A stretch of 41,673 bases of DNA. Origin: an uncultured Eubacteriales bacterium. GTDB lineage: Bacteria; Bacillota; Clostridia; Peptostreptococcales; Anaerovoracaceae. The position numbers and the translations under genes were made by a program. Shown here piece by piece: positions 39,241-41,673 of this stretch (positions within the stretch are counted from its first letter, which is position 1; each line of letters opens with the position of its first letter). Below the pieces are notes generated by a model that made no database searches, was not told the DNA's origin, and saw only the letters and a list, made by a program, of their open reading frames with translations. The stretch lies in NCBI GenBank assembly GCA_900545135.1, contig UQXL01000021.1, forward strand, positions 1 through 41,673. Reading direction: 5' to 3'.

Positions 39241-41673
39241 TTAGTTTTCCTCGGTCTTGGTCTCGTAGCTCTGCTGCAATGCCTTCAGGTGCTCAAATCT
39301 GCCCTTGGCCATTTCCTCGGATTTCTCGAAGAGCTCTTCCGCTCTTTCAGGGAATCTGAGGGACAGCGAGTTGTAACGGACTTCGCCCATCAGGAAGTCT
39401 CTGTAGCTTTCGGTAGCGTCCTTGCTGTCGATGATCAGAGGATTCTTTCCTTCTTCAGCAAGAGCAGGGTTGAATCTGAGCAGGTTCCAGTATCCGGAAG
39501 CAACTGCGTGCTTCATCTCTTCCTGAGCCTTGTTCATACCCTTCTTTACGCCGTGGTTGATGCATGGAGCGTAAGCAATGATGATGGATGGTCCGTCATA
39601 AGCCTCAGCCTCTCTGATAGCTTTCAGAGTCTGCTCCTGATTTGCTCCCATGGCGATCTGAGCTACATATACATATCCGTAAGCCATGGCTATCTGTACC
39701 AGGTCTTTCTTCTTCACGGATTTACCGGAAGCAGCGAACTTGGCGACAGCTCCGATAGGAGTGGACTTGGAGGACTGTCCGCCGGTATTGGAGTAAACTT
39801 CTGTATCGAATACGAGGATGTTTACGTTTTCACCGGAAGCGATAACATGGTCAAGACCACCGTAACCTATATCGTAAGCCCAGCCGTCTCCGCCGAAGAT
39901 CCATACGGACGGCTTGATAAGCATATCCTTGTTGTCTACAACGTACTTGGCGTCTTTGTTGCTGTCTGCAATCTTTTCGCATGCTGCGAGAAGAGCTTTT
40001 CCTGCAGTTTCAGCAGCTTCAGCATCGTTCATGCCGTCTACCCAAGCCTTGGCAGTATCACCGAGAGTATCTTCCAGTCTCTCTACTACAGCTTTCATTT
40101 CCTGACGGCGAACCTTCATGGACACGGCCATACCGAGACCGAACTCAGCGTTGTCCTCAAACAGGGAGTTGGCCCATGCAGGACCTCTGCCCTCTTTGTT
40201 TACCGTGTACGGAGTGCTTGGCAGGCTGTTGCCCCAAATTGACGAGCAGCCTGTAGCGTTGGCGATGAACATTCTGTCGCCGAAAAGCTGAGTTACCAGC
40301 TTGGCGTAAGGAGTTTCTCCGCATCCAGGGCAAGCTCCGGAGAATTCGAGGAGCGGCTGTTTGAACTGGGATCCCTTTACTGTGCTTTCAGCAAACGGAA
40401 CTTCTTTCTCGCTTACTTCATTGAACAGATAGTCGAATTTCTTCTGCTCTTTTGCAGTGACATCCTCGGAAACAGGAACCATGTTGAGGGCCTTGTTCTT
40501 GGCAGGACATACCTGAGCGCAGGAACCGCAGCCTACGCAGTCGAGGGCGGAAATACCGATGGTGAACAGTTTGCCTTCCGTTCCCTTTCCTTTGAGTTCT
40601 ACATAATCTCCGTCTACGCCGTCCTTTTCTGCGCCTTCAAGCACAAAAGGCCTGATTGCAGCGTGAGGGCAAACATATGAGCACCAGTTACACTGGATAC
40701 AGTTTTCCTTGGTCCATACAGGAATATCTGTCGCGATACCTCTCTTTTCGTGAGCGGCGGTACCGTTAGGAACCATACCTGTTGAAGTCTTGGTAAATAC
40801 AGATACAGGGATATCGTCTCCCTCTAATCTGCTGTAAGGAACAACAACTTCGTTGAGATAGTCGGTGTGCGCCTGATCGCGGCCCACCATCTTAGGAGCC
40901 GGCGCGTCGTCAGCTGCGTTGGCCCATGAAGCAGGAATTTCTACTTTGTGTATCTTTTCAATTCCCTGGTCAACGGCGGCTATGTTCATGTTTACGATGT
41001 TCTCACCCTTGCGGCCGTAAGTCTTTCTGATGGCGTCTTTCATGTATTCCTCAGCTTTTTCGATTGGAATAATGTTAGCCAGCTTGAAGAAAGCAGCCTG
41101 CAGAACTGAGTTGGTTCTTCTTGCGCCCAGTCCGATTCCCTTGGCGATGTCTACGGCGTCGCAGGTGTAGAACTGAACGTTGTTGTTTGCTATGTATCTC
41201 TTCATGGTTGCAGGAAGCTGCTTGTCAAGCTCCTCGTCGCTCCATGTGGTGTTGAGCAGGAAGTATCCGCCCGGTTTTACGTCTTCTACCATCTTGTACT
41301 GGTTAACGTAAGCTTCGTTGTGGCAAGCTACGAAGTCCGCCTGTTTTACATAGTAAGTGGACTTGATAGGCTCGTCTCCGAAACGCAGGTGGGAAATAGT
41401 AACGCCTCCGGACTTTTTGGAATCGTACTGGAAGTAAGCCTGTACTTTCTTGTCCGTGTGGTCGCCTATGATTTTAACGCTGTTCTTGTTGGCTCCGACA
41501 GTTCCGTCACCGCCCAGACCCCAGAACTTGCACTGAACTGTTCCTGCAGGAACTGTATCAGGATATTCTGACGGAGTCAGGGAAAGACCTGTAACATCGT
41601 CGTTGATGGAAAGAGTAAATTCTTTCTTAGGCGCATCACTCCAGAGGTTTTCGTAAGCAGCGAGGATATCTCC
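39241..41673 (-). CDS. nifJ: Pyruvate:ferredoxin (flavodoxin) oxidoreductase, partial (N-terminus off the right edge)
   Basis: Oxidises pyruvate to acetyl-CoA and CO2 while reducing ferredoxin or flavodoxin, the main pyruvate exit in anaerobes. The frame is open from base 41673 to a TAA at 39241, giving about 810 residues. Roughly the first 360-370 of about 1175 are outside the window. The visible part starts in the gamma-type domain (WGLGGDGTVGANK) and holds two [4Fe-4S] motifs (CIQCNWCSYVCP, CVGCGSCAQVCP), the proximal-cluster Cys pair ACPGCGETP, NATGCSSIWG, and the thiamine diphosphate site GGDGWAYDIGYGGLDH with VYSNTGGQ. The C-terminus is short, without the oxygen-protective extension of Desulfovibrio africanus. 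Confidence 0.97.
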   Translation of the reverse strand, partial: GDILAAYENLWSDAPKKEFTLSINDDVTGLSLTPSEYPDTVPAGTVQCKFWGLGGDGTVGANKNSVKIIGDHTDKKVQAYFQYDSKKSGGVTISHLRFGDEPIKSTYYVKQADFVACHNEAYVNQYKMVEDVKPGGYFLLNTTWSDEELDKQLPATMKRYIANNNVQFYTCDAVDIAKGIGLGARRTNSVLQAAFFKLANIIPIEKAEEYMKDAIRKTYGRKGENIVNMNIAAVDQGIEKIHKVEIPASWANAADDAPAPKMVGRDQAHTDYLNEVVVPYSRLEGDDIPVSVFTKTSTGMVPNGTAAHEKRGIATDIPVWTKENCIQCNWCSYVCPHAAIRPFVLEGAEKDGVDGDYVELKGKGTEGKLFTIGISALDCVGCGSCAQVCPAKNKALNMVPVSEDVTAKEQKKFDYLFNEVSEKEVPFAESTVKGSQFKQPLLEFSGACPGCGETPYAKLVTQLFGDRMFIANATGCSSIWGNSLPSTPYTVNKEGRGPAWANSLFEDNAEFGLGMAVSMKVRRQEMKAVVERLEDTLGDTAKAWVDGMNDAEAAETAGKALLAACEKIADSNKDAKYVVDNKDMLIKPSVWIFGGDGWAYDIGYGGLDHVIASGENVNILVFDTEVYSNTGGQSSKSTPIGAVAKFAASGKSVKKKDLVQIAMAYGYVYVAQIAMGANQEQTLKAIREAEAYDGPSIIIAYAPCINHGVKKGMNKAQEEMKHAVASGYWNLLRFNPALAEEGKNPLIIDSKDATESYRDFLMGEVRYNSLSLRFPERAEELFEKSEEMAKGRFEHLKALQQSYETKTEEN

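Overview
The window looks like chromosomal DNA from a low-to-mid-GC Firmicute of the class Clostridia. The evidence is a pyruvate:ferredoxin oxidoreductase (anaerobe), SpoVG and SpoVT homologues, a DUF3793 protein, a BceRS/BceAB-like module, strong Shine-Dalgarno sites, and the pth-mfd/spoVT/murJ-like/mazG/rqcP gene set known from Bacillus and Clostridium. A family such as Anaerovoracaceae is possible, but I cannot fix the genus.

Layout. (1) 1-4360, minus strand: an aromatic amino acid operon with a clear sigma-A promoter, reading aminotransferase, pheA (chorismate mutase/prephenate dehydratase), aroB, aroC (running off the left edge). (2) 4378-8822: a TetR gene, an orphan lipoprotein, tRNA-Gly(CCC), and large intergenic stretches full of tandem and hairpin repeats. 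(3) 8823-11861, minus: murJ-like flippase, mazG, hup, rqcP. (4) 11899-17116, minus: a metal-dependent deaminase, then an overlapping operon for a sugar/nucleoside ABC importer ending in a divergent PsuG-like glycosidase. (5) 17427-25822: spoVT (plus), then the minus-strand block murC, glmU C-terminal domain, prs, pth, mfd. (6) 25823-27900: a repeat island and spoVG (plus). (7) 28081-32698: pyruvate kinase, two CobW/COG0523 GTPases (one fused to a DUF1980-like tail, one His-rich), a BFD-type [2Fe-2S] protein and a DUF3793 protein behind a DtxR-like operator. (8) 32935-37757, minus: an antimicrobial-peptide-type ABC transporter and its two-component system. (9) 37758-39240: a further repeat island. 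(10) 39241 to the right edge, minus: nifJ (pyruvate:ferredoxin oxidoreductase), partial.

The most unusual content is intergenic. Several families of structured repeats recur across the window. The first is an 80-82 bp tandem unit whose terminal palindrome arms and inner triloop hairpin change together. The second is a set of hairpin modules built from ATGTTG/CAACAT stems. Their sixth base and beyond varies but stays complementary, and they come in three architectures. Two of these architectures are bounded by inverted ends with GTCGA half-sites phased 10 bp apart. The same composite arrangement (four-hairpin module, then TIR-bounded module, then 80-82 bp units) occurs at 5.8-6.84 kb and 26.17-27.1 kb. 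There are also unrelated tandem arrays of 12, 17, 18, 28 and 35 bp units and two large palindromes. No transposase is present. I read these as non-autonomous, structure-conserved elements of unknown function.
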